Positions 37,180 through 46,722 are shown, numbered from the stretch's first letter. The stretch: 64,000 nt of DNA from Pseudomonas arsenicoxydans (GCF_900103875.1 NZ_LT629705.1:2675001-2739000); one strand, 5' to 3'. The notes: a model not told the origin generated them from the letters alone. Program-made: numbers and translations.

Positions 37180-38409
37180 ATGGCTGGTGGATTGCGCCGG
37201 GCGTTGGCCGTTGGGCTGTTGCTCCTGAGTTCGTCCGTGTGGGCGGCGAAGAAGGTCGATCTGGACTACCACGTGCGCCTGTTGCCGCAAAGCGATCAGG
37301 CAGAGGTGCGACTCACCCTGGCTCAGGGCTCTGCGGTGCGCAGCCTGGATTTTGATCTGGGCGATGGCAGCCTTTACAGCGACTTCAAGGCTGACGGTCA
37401 ATGGCAACTCACCCCGGGCAAACAGACGCGCGGTGTCTGGCGTCCGGCCGCGGACAAGGCCAGCCTGACCTACCGCGTGCGCATCAGCCACGGGCGCAAG
37501 AACGGCAGTTTCGACACCCGCATGACGCCGACCTGGGCGCTGATGCGCGGCGACGACCTGGTGCCGCCCGCCAAACTTGATCAGCAGGACGGCATCGAGC
37601 TGGTTTCACGCCTTGAATTCGAATTGCCCAACGGCTGGAAAAGCGTCGAGACCGCGTGGCCGCGAGTCGGCAAGAACAAATTCCGCGTGGATAACGTCTC
37701 TCGACTGTTCGACCGACCCACGGGCTGGATGCTCGCCGGCCACCTGGGCAGCCGTCGCACCCGGCTTGGCGAAACCGAAGTCACCGTGGCCTCGCCTCGG
37801 GGCCAGGGCATGCGTCGCATGGACGTGCTGACCTTGCTGACGTTTGTCTGGCCGCAAGTGCAGGCGGTGTATCCCCGCCATCCGACCAAGCTGCTGATCG
37901 TCGGCGCCAACGACCCGATGTGGCGCGGCAGTCTGGGAGCACACGAATCGATCTACCTGAACACACGCCTGCCGTTGGTGAGCGAAAGCGGCACCAGTGC
38001 GGTGGTGCGGGAGTTGGCGCAGGTGTTCGGGCGGATCAACGATCAGCAGCGCAGCGACTGGATCAGCGAAGGATTTGCCGAGTATTACGCCATCGAACTG
38101 GTGCGTCGCGCTGGCGGCATGAGCGATGAGCGGTATGAGGGTTTGCAGAAGAAACTGGCCAGGGACAGCCAGAAAGTCACGACATTACGGGGCGAGCAGA
38201 TCAACCCGGCGCAGGTGTCGAAAGCGGTGCTGTTGCTGCAGGAACTGGATCGCGAGATTCGCTTGAAAACTCGCAACAAGCGCTCGCTGGATGATGTGTT
38301 GCGCGGGGCGATGCACCTGGAAAGCGTGGATACCAAGGCATTCGTTCAGCTCGCGGACAGTGTGATCGGCGAGTCTTCCAAAGTCCTCGATACCGAGTTA
38401 CTTCAGTAG
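37180..38409 (+). CDS. secreted metallopeptidase-like protein with degenerate active site
   Basis: The 409-residue protein has a signal peptide (about residues 1-22, ending VWA/AKK) and a beta-rich N-terminal half. The C-terminal helical part resembles M1/M61 aminopeptidases. In the expected HExxH position it has RELAQ, so both zinc histidines are lost, although the later SEGFAEYY with the third-ligand glutamate is kept. It is therefore likely to be a non-catalytic periplasmic protein, perhaps for binding peptides. ATG 37180 has AAGGAG five bases upstream and is preferred over GTG 37174. Confidence 0.75.
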   Translation: MAGGLRRALAVGLLLLSSSVWAAKKVDLDYHVRLLPQSDQAEVRLTLAQGSAVRSLDFDLGDGSLYSDFKADGQWQLTPGKQTRGVWRPAADKASLTYRVRISHGRKNGSFDTRMTPTWALMRGDDLVPPAKLDQQDGIELVSRLEFELPNGWKSVETAWPRVGKNKFRVDNVSRLFDRPTGWMLAGHLGSRRTRLGETEVTVASPRGQGMRRMDVLTLLTFVWPQVQAVYPRHPTKLLIVGANDPMWRGSLGAHESIYLNTRLPLVSESGTSAVVRELAQVFGRINDQQRSDWISEGFAEYYAIELVRRAGGMSDERYEGLQKKLARDSQKVTTLRGEQINPAQVSKAVLLLQELDREIRLKTRNKRSLDDVLRGAMHLESVDTKAFVQLADSVIGESSKVLDTELLQ

Positions 38410-38416
38410 CGCCGCC

Positions 38417-38478
38417 ATCGCGGGCAAGCCCGCTCCCACAGGGACCTCATTCCAATGTGGGAGCGTGCTTGGCCTGGG
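38417..38478. repeat. REPIN with one decayed arm
   Basis: An intact REP arm at 38417-38441 is followed by an inverted arm (38456-38478) that reads TGTGGGAGCGTGCTTGGCC and so has lost symmetry. It lies between convergent genes. Confidence 0.8.
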
Positions 38479-38523
38479 CGGCATTCCGACGATGAGGCCA
38501 TCAGTCTCACCGCAAATCCAGGA

Positions 38524-38901
38524 TCAAACCCCGGTTTTAGGCGACTTCAACGAATCGTTCCCGGTCACGGTTGCGGTTTTGGTCGCCGCCTCGGCATTGG
38601 CCTTCAACTGGTTCAACTCTTCCCCGGCCCGCTGAATCTTTGCCCGCACGTTGTTCATGTCCTGGCGGCTTTTTTCCAGCAGGCTCTTGACCGAGCTGTG
38701 TCCGGTAATGCCACGGGCCAGTGCCACGCCGCCGATCGCCACTTGAATCAAGCCGAATACACCGCCGCGACGCAGCCCTTTACCCATCATCACCACGCCA
38801 CCGGCCAGGGAGCCGATGCGCTCCCAACCCTGTACGTTCTGATCGGAATGAGTCTGGAACGGGGTGGATTCGATGCGCTCTACGCGTTTGAGTTCGTTCA
38901 T
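38524..38901 (-). CDS. DUF2892-like small inner-membrane protein
   Basis: The 125-residue protein has an N-terminal soluble part, then IGSLAGGVVMMGKGLRRGGVFGLIQVAIGGVALARGITG, read here as two short glycine-rich membrane helices at about residues 29-67. A helical C-terminal region with possible coiled coil (SLLEKSRQDMNNVRAKIQ) follows. The helix pair resembles the DUF2892/YgaP-type transmembrane unit. The function is unknown. Confidence 0.65.
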   Translation of the reverse strand: MNELKRVERIESTPFQTHSDQNVQGWERIGSLAGGVVMMGKGLRRGGVFGLIQVAIGGVALARGITGHSSVKSLLEKSRQDMNNVRAKIQRAGEELNQLKANAEAATKTATVTGNDSLKSPKTGV

Positions 38902-38992
38902 GATCTGTCTCCTGGCGGAATCGCTGCTTCAAGAATAGATAGTTAAGCTGACTGCCAGGGCGGTCGGCTTGTTCCATCGGATGTCGGGTGAT

Positions 38993-39463
38993 TCAGCGGA
39001 ATTTCGATCCGGAGCGGGTGTTGAGTCCCTTGGACATGCGGTCGTACAGCACAACGTTGACGGTGGCGGCGAGGTTCATGCAACCGGTGGTCGGGATATA
39101 GACCACGTCTTCGCACCAGTCGCGAATCTCTTTATCCAGCGAGCCGTCTTCCGGGCCGAAAATGTACAGCGCGCGATCCGGATGCGTGTATTCCGGCAGC
39201 GAGCGAGCACCTTCGACCAGCTCCACCGCGACGGGCACGCAGCCCAAAGGCAGGATTTTCTTCAGGTCGTCGATGCCGATCAGCGGAATGTCGTAGTGGA
39301 CGCGCTTGGTGTCGGTGACGAAATCAGCGGCGCGCTCATAGCGCTTGCCGGTGTAGAACACGGACGCCACGCCATAGCAGCCGGCGGCGCGCATGACCGA
39401 GCCGACGTTTTCCGGTGATTTGGGGTTATACAAACCAATGCAGCTGTACCGTTTGTCTGCCAC
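38993..39463 (-). CDS. SpoU/TrmH family RNA 2'-O-methyltransferase
   Basis: The 156-residue SPOUT protein shows the three family motifs: NPKSPENVGSVMRAAGCYG, FGPEDGSLDKEI and IPTTGCMNLAATVNVVLYDRM. This short single-domain form resembles TrmL-type tRNA wobble methylases, but the target RNA cannot be named with certainty. It starts at GTG 39461-39463 with only a weak ribosome site. Confidence 0.88.
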   Translation of the reverse strand: MADKRYSCIGLYNPKSPENVGSVMRAAGCYGVASVFYTGKRYERAADFVTDTKRVHYDIPLIGIDDLKKILPLGCVPVAVELVEGARSLPEYTHPDRALYIFGPEDGSLDKEIRDWCEDVVYIPTTGCMNLAATVNVVLYDRMSKGLNTRSGSKFR

Positions 39464-39554
39464 GAGCGGGGTGCCTTCGGGGAAAAAACGGCGATTATAC
39501 GGGGATTGGGGGAGGGGTGTTCAGTTTGAGATTGATGGTGGCAGGGAGGTTGCT

Positions 39555-39644
39555 ATCGCGGGCAAGCCCGCTCCCACAGTGATTGGCGCAGAGCACAAAT
39601 GTTGTTTACGCCGCACAACCCTGTGGGAGCGGGCTTGCCCGCGA
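39555..39644. repeat. REPIN (two inverted REP copies)
   Basis: Arms 39555-39579 and 39621-39644 are inverted copies of the GCGGGCAAGCCCGC palindrome. They lie between the SpoU-type and HNH genes, which run in the same direction. Confidence 0.9.
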
Positions 39645-39671
39645 AGAGGCCAGCCAAGCCACTGAAGATCT

Positions 39672-40046
39672 TCAGTCGTCTTTCTTCATCAACCCCGCCA
39701 ACGCCGCAAACGGGTTGTGCGTCGCCTTGGCGATTTTCGGGCTGCTGAGCGAGCCTTCGTCGAAATACTGCTGGTCGGTGTACCGCGAGTGTTCGTTGTC
39801 ATGGCAATACAGGCACAACAATTCCCAGTTCGAGCCGTCTTGCGGGTTGTTGTCGTGATTGTGGTCGCGGTGGTGCACGGTCAGTTCGCTCAGGCGTTTG
39901 CCGGAGAACTCGCGGGCGCAACGGCCACACACGTGCGGGTACATTTTCAGGGCCTTGTCGCGGTAACCCATTTCCTTGTCGCGCTGGTTGTCGGCAAGGA
40001 TGCGGTCCAGCTTCGACGTGTTGGACGGAGGCGTTGACGAACTCAT
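39672..40046 (-). CDS. YajD family HNH endonuclease-like protein
   Basis: The 124-residue protein has a zinc-supported HNH fold: CGRCAREFSGKRLSELTVHHRDHNHDNNPQDGSNW is followed by LLCLYCHDNEHSR, with the cited stretch read in parts (Cys pair near residue 40, HHRDHNHD near 58, second Cys pair near 80). This matches YajD. The biological target is unknown; such proteins are conserved and are not restriction enzymes by context. Confidence 0.87.
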   Translation of the reverse strand: MSSSTPPSNTSKLDRILADNQRDKEMGYRDKALKMYPHVCGRCAREFSGKRLSELTVHHRDHNHDNNPQDGSNWELLCLYCHDNEHSRYTDQQYFDEGSLSSPKIAKATHNPFAALAGLMKKDD

Positions 40047-40093
40047 GGGTTCACCTTTGTAAAAGACTAATGACGGTATAGGTGCAGTTTAGC

Positions 40094-40780
40094 TCAGCCC
40101 TTGAGCTTCTCGGCAATCCAGATGGTGTGGCGTGTGCCTTTGTTGCCGTGGGCGAAGACCTGGACTTCTTCGGCTTTGAAACCGGCCTTTTTCAGCTTGT
40201 CGGAAAACTGGCGGTCCGCACTTGCCGACCACACGGCCAGCACGCCTTTGGGCCGCAGCGCCTTGGCGCAAGCGCTCAGGCCACCGGCAGAGTAGAGCCA
40301 GCTGTTGGCCTTCTGGGTCAGGCCTTCGGGACCGTTGTCGACGTCGAGCATGATCGCGTCGAAACCCTGTGGCTCGGCTTGCAGGACCTTGGCCACATCC
40401 TCCATGCGGATCACCGTCCTCGGGTCAAGCAGCGGATTCCCGGCTTTCTCGCCCAGCGGCCCACGGTTCCATTCCACAACCCCGGGCACCAGTTCGGCGA
40501 CCACCACTTGTGCGGTCTTGCCCAAATGCTTGAGGGCCGAGGCGAGGGTGAAGCCCATGCCCAGGCCACCGATCAGCACGCGCGAGTCGGGCCGGCCCGC
40601 CACCTTGCGGCACGGAATCTCGGCCAAGGCATCCTCGGAACCGTGCATGCGAGTGTTCATCAACTGCCCGCCATCGCCGCCCTGGATCTTGATGACGAAA
40701 TCCTCGCCATACTCGAACAGGCACAGGGCGCCGCCGTTCTCGGGGATAGGGGCGGTGTCGAGCAGAACAAAACGTTTCAT
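40094..40780 (-). CDS. spermidine synthase-like methyltransferase-fold protein
   Basis: The 228-residue protein has the Rossmann motif VLIGGLGMGFTLASALKHL and DAIMLDVDNGPEGLTQ, as in spermidine synthase-like proteins. It lacks a clear N-terminal SpeE beta-domain. True polyamine activity is doubtful, because many such proteins have unknown substrates. ATG 40778-40780 (MKRFVLLD) is the likely start; the frame is open 26 codons further upstream. It is divergent from the small secreted-protein gene at 40861. Confidence 0.75.
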   Translation of the reverse strand: MKRFVLLDTAPIPENGGALCLFEYGEDFVIKIQGGDGGQLMNTRMHGSEDALAEIPCRKVAGRPDSRVLIGGLGMGFTLASALKHLGKTAQVVVAELVPGVVEWNRGPLGEKAGNPLLDPRTVIRMEDVAKVLQAEPQGFDAIMLDVDNGPEGLTQKANSWLYSAGGLSACAKALRPKGVLAVWSASADRQFSDKLKKAGFKAEEVQVFAHGNKGTRHTIWIAEKLKG

Positions 40781-40860
40781 GGAAATCTCAAATTGGGGGA
40801 AGGCAAACAGAGGCAGTTGGGAGTAGCCTGCCCATGACAACAAGGCCAACGGAGCCATTG

Positions 40861-41151
40861 ATGAAGCGCACCATTCTAACGGTCATTGCCTTGGCCGCGC
40901 TCTCGATAACTGCAGTGCAGGCCGAGCAGTTGCAAACCCTTCCAACCAGCCCCGCGCCGCTGCCAGGTTCGCCCGGCACCGCGACCCCGACGCCGTACCC
41001 GCAAATTACTCCGACGACCGTACCCAGGGCCGGGGCGGGCAGTGGTGGCCCGCCGCTGGTGCCGATCGAAATGCCCAGTCCTCCGACCAAGGATCAACCA
41101 GTGCCGGGCATTGAGCCAAGCAGCACCAAGAACAAGTCGCCCGGCGGTTAG
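40861..41151 (+). CDS. small Pro/Thr-rich secreted protein
   Basis: The 96-residue protein has a signal peptide (MKRTILTVIALAALSITAVQA, cleavage near residue 21). The rest is almost entirely low-complexity Pro, Thr, Ser and Gly sequence and looks disordered. GGAG lies six bases before ATG 40861, which is better supported than the upstream ATG at 40834. No family is recognised. Its stop overlaps that of the convergent cyclic-nucleotide-binding gene. Confidence 0.7.
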   Translation: MKRTILTVIALAALSITAVQAEQLQTLPTSPAPLPGSPGTATPTPYPQITPTTVPRAGAGSGGPPLVPIEMPSPPTKDQPVPGIEPSSTKNKSPGG

Positions 41152-41621
41152 ATCTGTTGCGAGATCAGTTGCCCGTCGGCCATGCGCAAGCGTTTGGAGA
41201 GGGCGACGGCGAGGGCACGGATGATCTTGGCGGCGATTTTCGGCGCGTCGTTGATCATCTTTTCCAGAGAATCCTTGCCCAGGTTCAGCAGCTGGCAGTG
41301 ACTGGCGGCCACGCAACTGGCCGAGCGCCGTTCACCATCGAGCACGGCCATTTCGCCGAACGAGCGACCGCTGCGCAAGGTCGCCATGGTCACCAGTTGC
41401 CCGTCGCCGTTAGTCTTCTGCACCGACACCTGGCCGGTGTGGATGATGCACATGAAACTGCCGGCATCGCCTTCGTGGAAAATCTCTTCACCCTGGGCGA
41501 TGGTGCTGATGCTGAAGTAGCCCGAGGCGGCCGCGAAGTCTGCCGGCAGCAATTGATCGAACAGGCCGCAATCCATCAGCCAGTCGCGGATTTCGTTATT
41601 CAGTAAGGTCGGTTCTGACAT
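41148..41621 (-). CDS. cyclic nucleotide-binding domain protein (no DNA-binding domain)
   Basis: The 157-residue protein is essentially one cNMP-binding beta-roll: GEEIFHEGDAGSFMCIIHTGQVSV, then the phosphate-binding cassette FGEMAVLDGERRSASCVA and a C-terminal helix. It lacks the Crp/Fnr helix-turn-helix, so it is more likely a stand-alone sensor or regulatory subunit than a transcription factor. ATG 41619-41621 (MSEPTLL) is chosen over a long upstream extension. It lies downstream of the oligopeptidase gene on the same strand's far side. Confidence 0.82.
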   Translation of the reverse strand: MSEPTLLNNEIRDWLMDCGLFDQLLPADFAAASGYFSISTIAQGEEIFHEGDAGSFMCIIHTGQVSVQKTNGDGQLVTMATLRSGRSFGEMAVLDGERRSASCVAASHCQLLNLGKDSLEKMINDAPKIAAKIIRALAVALSKRLRMADGQLISQQI

Positions 41622-41755
41622 GTCGGCACGGTCTTTTTTTCTTGTGTCTGTCTGGTTCTGTTCAGGATCTGGAATCACCACAAACCCATTGTGGGAGTTG
41701 TATGGCCTAGGCTCCCGGCGTCTGGTCTTAAGACCGAAACGCCGGGCCAAGTTCC

Positions 41756-43810
41756 TCAGGCAATTGCCCAAACCTTGAAAACAAATGCGTATTCGAGTGC
41801 TACGTCACGCAATCCCTGATATCGGCCGCTCATCCCGCCGTGGCCAGCACCCAATTCGGTCTTGAGCAGCAGCGGATTATTGTCGGTCTTGGTCGCGCGC
41901 AATTTCGCCACCCATTTCGCCGCTTCCCAGTACTGCACGCGACTGTCGTTGTAGCCGGCAATCACCAGCATCGCCGGATAGGCTTGTGCGGTGACGTTTT
42001 CGTACGGGGCGTAGGCCTTGATCCGATCATAGACCTCCGGCTCTTCGGGATTGCCCCACTCGTCGTATTCGGTAACGGTCAACGGCAGGTCCGGGTCGAG
42101 CATGGTGTTGAGGACATCGACGAACGGCACCTCGGCAATCGCCGCGCCGAACAGGTCGGGACGCTGATTGAGCACCGCGCCGATCAGCAAGCCACCGGCG
42201 CTGCCGCCGCTGATTGCCAATTGAGGGGGCGTGGTGAAACCGTTGGCGATCAAGTACTCGGCGCAGGCGATGAAATCGCTGAAGGTGTTGTGTTTGTGTT
42301 CCTGTTTGCCGGCGCGATACCAGGCTTCGCCCAGCTCGCCGCCGCCCCGCACGTGAGCGATGGCAAACGCGACGCCGCGATCCAGCAGGCTCAAACGGGC
42401 GTGGGAGAACCACGGGTCAAGGCTTTCGCCATAAGCGCCGTAGCCGTAGAGATAAAGCGGCACAGGTTTTCCGAGTGCTTCGCGTTTGACCACCAGGCTG
42501 ATCGGCACTTGTGTGCCGTCGGGCGCGGTGGCCCACAAGCGTTGGCTTACATAGGCATCGGCATCGAACGGGCCCAGCACCGGGGTTTGCTTCAGTACGG
42601 TCTGTTCGCCGCTGGCCAGGTCCAGCTGGCGGATTTGCGCCGGCCGGTTCAATGCTTCGTAGCGCAGGCGGATCTTGTCGCTGACAAACTCCAGGCTGTT
42701 CTGCACATGCAGGCTGTAAGCCGCATCCGGCAGCTGCACGCGGTAAGGCGACAACTCCTGTGGATGAACCTCGATGATCGGCAAGCCACCTTCACGCAGG
42801 CTCAGGGTCATCACGCCGACGTTCAGGCTCATGCCCTCGATCATCGTGGTGTCGCTGTGGGGGATCAGGTTCTGCCAGTCGGCCTCGGTCGGCGCCACGC
42901 CGGTATCGACAGCGGTGTAGAGGGCAAAATTGATTCCGTCGCGGTTGGTGCGAATGAACCAGGCCCACTCACCGTCCAGCGTGCCGTGGTCGACGTCGTA
43001 TTCATGGTCTTCAACCCGTGGCGCAATGCAGGTGAATGCCTGATGCGGCTGCGAGGCGTCGAGGACCCAGACTTCGCTGGTGGTCTTGCTGCCCAGTGAC
43101 AACAGCAACTGTTGCTCGGAACTGGAACGGTAGCAATGCAGGAAGAACCGTCCGTCGGGCTCATTGAAGACTTCTTCGGCCGCCGTGCCGTCCAGTCGAT
43201 AGCGCAACAGTTTGTGTGGGCGATGGGTGTCGTCCAACTCACCGAAAAACAGCGTCAGGCTGTCGTTGGCCCAGGTCATGCTGCCGTCGCAGTCCTGGAA
43301 CTCCAGTTCGCTGACACGACCGTTGGATAATTCCTTCACGAACAGTGTGTAAATCTCATCGCCCGTGGAATCGATGCTGTAGGCCAAACGTTGGTGGTCC
43401 GGGCTGATGCTGAAGGCGCCGAGGGAAAAGAAGCCGCCCTTGGCCAGTTCGTTCGGGTCCAGCAGCAGTTGCTCCCGGGCTTCGTCGAGCTGCAGGCTGT
43501 CATCGGCCGGGCGAGGGCAGCGGTAATGACGGGCGTATTCATCACCGGCCGTGGTGCGCGTGTAATACAGGTAAGGGCCCCAAGGGGAGGGCAGCGACAG
43601 GTCCGTTTCGAGAATCCGGCCCTTGATCTCTTCGAAAAGGGTTTCGCGCAACGTGGCCTGATCGGCGGTTTGCGCTTCTTGATAGCTGTTTTCAGCCTTG
43701 AGGTAGTCGAGCACCGCGTCGGTGTCGCGCTCCTGCAGCCAGGCATACGGGTCATCGCCGTCGGCCTTGCGGGCAATGGGCGCGTCGGAAACGTTGACGG
43801 ATAGGGGCAT
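41756..43810 (-). CDS. ptrB: oligopeptidase B (S9 prolyl oligopeptidase family)
   Basis: The 684-residue protein has an N-terminal seven-bladed propeller and a C-terminal alpha/beta-hydrolase domain. The nucleophile serine lies in ISGGSAGGLLIGAVLNQRP and the catalytic histidine in GAGHGGMSGRYQG. Family signatures include YAYGAYGESLDPWF-like YGYGAYGESLDPWFS and HVRGGGELGEAWY. The length fits oligopeptidase B, which cleaves after Arg/Lys in short peptides. ATG 43808-43810 (MPLSVNVSD) is chosen; the frame upstream runs into the intron 5' end. Confidence 0.9.
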   Translation of the reverse strand: MPLSVNVSDAPIARKADGDDPYAWLQERDTDAVLDYLKAENSYQEAQTADQATLRETLFEEIKGRILETDLSLPSPWGPYLYYTRTTAGDEYARHYRCPRPADDSLQLDEAREQLLLDPNELAKGGFFSLGAFSISPDHQRLAYSIDSTGDEIYTLFVKELSNGRVSELEFQDCDGSMTWANDSLTLFFGELDDTHRPHKLLRYRLDGTAAEEVFNEPDGRFFLHCYRSSSEQQLLLSLGSKTTSEVWVLDASQPHQAFTCIAPRVEDHEYDVDHGTLDGEWAWFIRTNRDGINFALYTAVDTGVAPTEADWQNLIPHSDTTMIEGMSLNVGVMTLSLREGGLPIIEVHPQELSPYRVQLPDAAYSLHVQNSLEFVSDKIRLRYEALNRPAQIRQLDLASGEQTVLKQTPVLGPFDADAYVSQRLWATAPDGTQVPISLVVKREALGKPVPLYLYGYGAYGESLDPWFSHARLSLLDRGVAFAIAHVRGGGELGEAWYRAGKQEHKHNTFSDFIACAEYLIANGFTTPPQLAISGGSAGGLLIGAVLNQRPDLFGAAIAEVPFVDVLNTMLDPDLPLTVTEYDEWGNPEEPEVYDRIKAYAPYENVTAQAYPAMLVIAGYNDSRVQYWEAAKWVAKLRATKTDNNPLLLKTELGAGHGGMSGRYQGLRDVALEYAFVFKVWAIA

Positions 43811-43932
43811 GAAGGACTCTCGGGCGTTGTACGAAATAGGGTTGTTCAGGCGCAATGCAAATCTTGATGTCTCTGCCGGCCCTTTGTCTTGACCGACTGG
43901 CATTGGGACAAGCCTGATGTGCGAAAAGTCGT

Positions 43933-43941
43933 TACTATAAG
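43933..43941 (+). promoter_or_regulatory. possible -10 region of the intron-interrupted gene
   Basis: TACTATAAG at 43933-43941 resembles a sigma-70 -10 element and ends eight bases before the intron. No well-spaced -35 box is obvious (TTGGGA at 43903-43908 is too far). If used, transcription would begin almost at the 5' exon end. Confidence 0.3.
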
Positions 43942-43942
43942 C

Positions 43943-43948
43943 GCCTCT
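43943..43948 (+). other. IBS1, intron 5' exon target
   Basis: GCCTCT directly before the intron can pair perfectly with AGAGGC at 44629-44634, as expected for an IBS1-EBS1 contact in a group II intron. Confidence 0.6.
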
Positions 43949-44628
43949 GTGCGACACGCGTAGCGTGTCTCCAAGACTTCGAGGTGTAGAGTCATCTTGA
44001 AGGGCTTCCGAAAGGAAGCCAAGAGCTTGGGTACCCAATCCCAAGAAACAAAACCCTCCCAGAAGTCCAATGCCTTCAAGGACTTGCCGCAGCGGCGGTG
44101 GCAAACTCAAGGTCGATTAGCGCTCGGTGGCTCGACCGCAGTACTGGATTTTCCGGTATTGGAGTGCCTACTACACATCAGCCCTTTTCAGGGCTAAACC
44201 CATGCGGGAGAGAATCCCCGCTGGGGTTCCCTCCTGCTTTTGAAACAGGAGGTAACAATTCTTTGGGCATGCTGCTTCGGCAGTCCCTGCTCACATCAAA
44301 CCGGAGACATGAGCGAAAGCTCTGTCTGTCATTGTCCAGCCATTGCCTGTTTGGAGTGGCAGCGGACTCGTTGTGCGACCAACGATAGCCTAGGAAGACA
44401 TGCGTCACTGGCAACGGTGAGGTGTGAAGCTCTTCTCACAATGTAGTCCCCGTCAGGGTGTGCTTTTGCCGCGAGGCAAAGCATAGATGCTCGGAGCAGT
44501 GCCGGGTTGAGACGCTAGGCTGGTTGGCATGGGTAACGTAAGTGAACTGCTGATAAACGCCGTGATTATAAACAAGCCAAAACTGCTGTCAGGCTTGAGC
44601 CAAAAGGCACGTGGTCGGATACCTCTGT

Positions 44629-44634
44629 AGAGGC
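44629..44634 (+). other. putative EBS1 of the group II intron
   Basis: AGAGGC lies in the loop region after CCTCTGT in domain I and is complementary to the last six bases of the 5' exon. It is the only such match I noticed in the right area. Confidence 0.5.
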
Positions 44635-45018
44635 TTGAGGTACGTCGTCATAGGACCATCGGTGAAAAGGCAGACCCTAAACCAATCGTGTGACAGGCAG
44701 GGAACGTGGTAAGCCCGTATGGCTGCCCTTCGGGCAGGTGAACCGTAAGGTGAGCTGTTGGCTGTGCGGGTATGGGATCGCAGAGAAAGCGAAAGCCGGG
44801 CTGTAATGGCTCGGATAGGGGTTGGGACATTACCCCACGGGAAACCGGGCAGACTTCTGCGTGGTCTTTCGTCGCATGAACTCTGAGTAAACCTGTCTCA
44901 ATGAACGTAGAGGTCCAGCTGTAACGGACCATTTATTAATCTAGCCCTAACGGGAGCGTCCATTCCCGTCAGGGGATGCGTACGTCTTTCGCTTGGGGAA
45001 ACTTGAGAGGAAGGCAGC

Positions 45019-46716
45019 ATGTTAGAACATAGCCAAATGGCCGTGTCTGCGCCTTCCGGCGCTCCGCAGCACTGGCATGACATCGATTGGTGGCGTGTCC
45101 AGCGGAATGTCCGGGCGATGCAGATACGGATTGCGAAGGCTTGTCGGGAAGGCAACTGGCGCAGGATGAAAACCCTGCAGCGGATGCTGACCCGCTCTCG
45201 CTCGGCCAGATACTTGGCCGTACGGCGAGTCACTGAAAACCAGGGTAAGCGCACGGCGGGAGTCGACCGCGTGCTCTGGGATACACCCGATGCCAAATGG
45301 AAGGCGGCAAATGGGTTGAAGCGCCATGGATATAAGCCGCGGCCTTTACGACGTGTGTTTATTCCGAAGTCAAATGGAAAGGAGCGTCCTCTGGGCATTC
45401 CAACCATGACGGACAGGGCTATGCAGGCGCTGTATCTGCTGGCTCTGGCGCCTATTGCAGAAACCACGGGTGATCCAAATAGCTACGGCTTCAGGATCGA
45501 ACGCTCTACGGCGGATGCGATGGGGCAGCTGTTCGTTTGCCTATCCAAGAAGGTTTCGGCCCAATGGGTTTTGGAAGCGGACATCAAAGGCTGTTTTGAC
45601 CATATCAATCATGACTGGCTAATCGCCAACGTCCCAACGGACAAAGTGGTTCTCCGGAAATGGTTGAAAGCTGGTGTGATTCATAAAGGCCAGCTACAGG
45701 CAACGGATGCCGGTACGCCACAGGGCGGGATTATCTCGCCCACCTTGGCAAATTTGGTGCTGGATGGGCTGGAGTCACAACTCAAGCTGTACTGGGGGGT
45801 GACAAAGGCCAAGAAGCTGAAAATCAATGTGGTGCGTTATGCGGATGACTTTGTGATAACTGGAACCTCGCGAGAGGTGCTGGAAACTGAAGTTAGACCT
45901 TGGGTAGAGCAATTCCTCGCGACGCGTGGATTGCAGTTGTCACCCGAGAAAACCCATGTCATCCATATAGAAGAAGGCTTCGACTTCCTTGGTTGGAATT
46001 TCCGTAAGTTCGATGGGAAGCTTCTGATCAAACCGAGCAAGAAGAACGTCAAGGCGTTTTACTGCAAAGTGAAGGAGGTCATCAGCACCAACAAGACGGT
46101 GACGCAGGACTATCTGATAGGTCTGCTTAATCCGATCTTGAAAGGCTGGGCGTTGTATCACCAGCCAGTAGTCGCCAAGCAGGCGTATAGCCGCATGGAT
46201 AACCAAATATTCCATGCTTTATGGCGTTGGGCGAAACGGCGGCACCCTAACAAATCGCTGGAGTGGATCAGGAAGAAGTATTTCCAAGGTCACGAAAGTA
46301 AAAACTGGGTGTTCTCCACCGTTGTGCTGGAAGAGAGCGGGACAAAACGGACGATCGCGTTGTATTCGCTAGCGGATACGCCGATTGAGAGGCACAAGAA
46401 GGTGAGTGGGGAGTACAACCCCTTCGATCCTTCAATGGAAGAAATGGGTGAGAAGCTGCGTATGGCGCGGATGCTGAACAAGCTGAAGTACCGCAAGCAG
46501 ATTTTGAGCCTATTCCAGAGCCAAAAAGGAGTGTGTCTGCTGTGCAAGGAACCGATTAACAAGGAGACGGGATGGCATGACCATCACATCGTTCATCGCT
46601 CCCAAGGCGGTGGAGACACCTTGGATAACCGAGTACTATTGCATCCAGTTTGTCACCAACAGCTTCATAGCCGTGGATTGACAGTGAACAAGCCGGCTCC
46701 GCGAGGAGCTTACTAA
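45019..46716 (+). CDS. ltrA: group II intron reverse transcriptase/maturase with HNH endonuclease
   Basis: The 565-residue protein lies within the intron (domain IV). Reverse transcriptase motifs include VFIPKSNGKERPLGIPTMTDR, ADIKGCFDHINHDW, GTPQGGIISPTLANL and the catalytic VVRYADDFVI. A maturase X domain follows (about residues 320-420). A C-terminal HNH domain shows VCLLCKEP, DHHIVHRSQGGGD and HPVCHQQLHS. The HNH part nicks target DNA to prime reverse transcription during retrohoming. All motifs are intact. GAGGAAGG precedes the ATG. Presence of HNH argues against class C introns. Confidence 0.95.
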   Translation: MLEHSQMAVSAPSGAPQHWHDIDWWRVQRNVRAMQIRIAKACREGNWRRMKTLQRMLTRSRSARYLAVRRVTENQGKRTAGVDRVLWDTPDAKWKAANGLKRHGYKPRPLRRVFIPKSNGKERPLGIPTMTDRAMQALYLLALAPIAETTGDPNSYGFRIERSTADAMGQLFVCLSKKVSAQWVLEADIKGCFDHINHDWLIANVPTDKVVLRKWLKAGVIHKGQLQATDAGTPQGGIISPTLANLVLDGLESQLKLYWGVTKAKKLKINVVRYADDFVITGTSREVLETEVRPWVEQFLATRGLQLSPEKTHVIHIEEGFDFLGWNFRKFDGKLLIKPSKKNVKAFYCKVKEVISTNKTVTQDYLIGLLNPILKGWALYHQPVVAKQAYSRMDNQIFHALWRWAKRRHPNKSLEWIRKKYFQGHESKNWVFSTVVLEESGTKRTIALYSLADTPIERHKKVSGEYNPFDPSMEEMGEKLRMARMLNKLKYRKQILSLFQSQKGVCLLCKEPINKETGWHDHHIVHRSQGGGDTLDNRVLLHPVCHQQLHSRGLTVNKPAPRGAY

Positions 46717-46722
46717 AGACTT

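Noticed and set aside
41840..43099. 419-codon plus-strand frame inside oligopeptidase B
   Set aside because: Antisense shadow of a gene with intact catalytic motifs.
43903..43938. Sigma-70 promoter with TTGGGA and TACTAT
   Set aside because: The spacing is about 24 bases, too long for a normal promoter; only the -10 part was kept, at low confidence.
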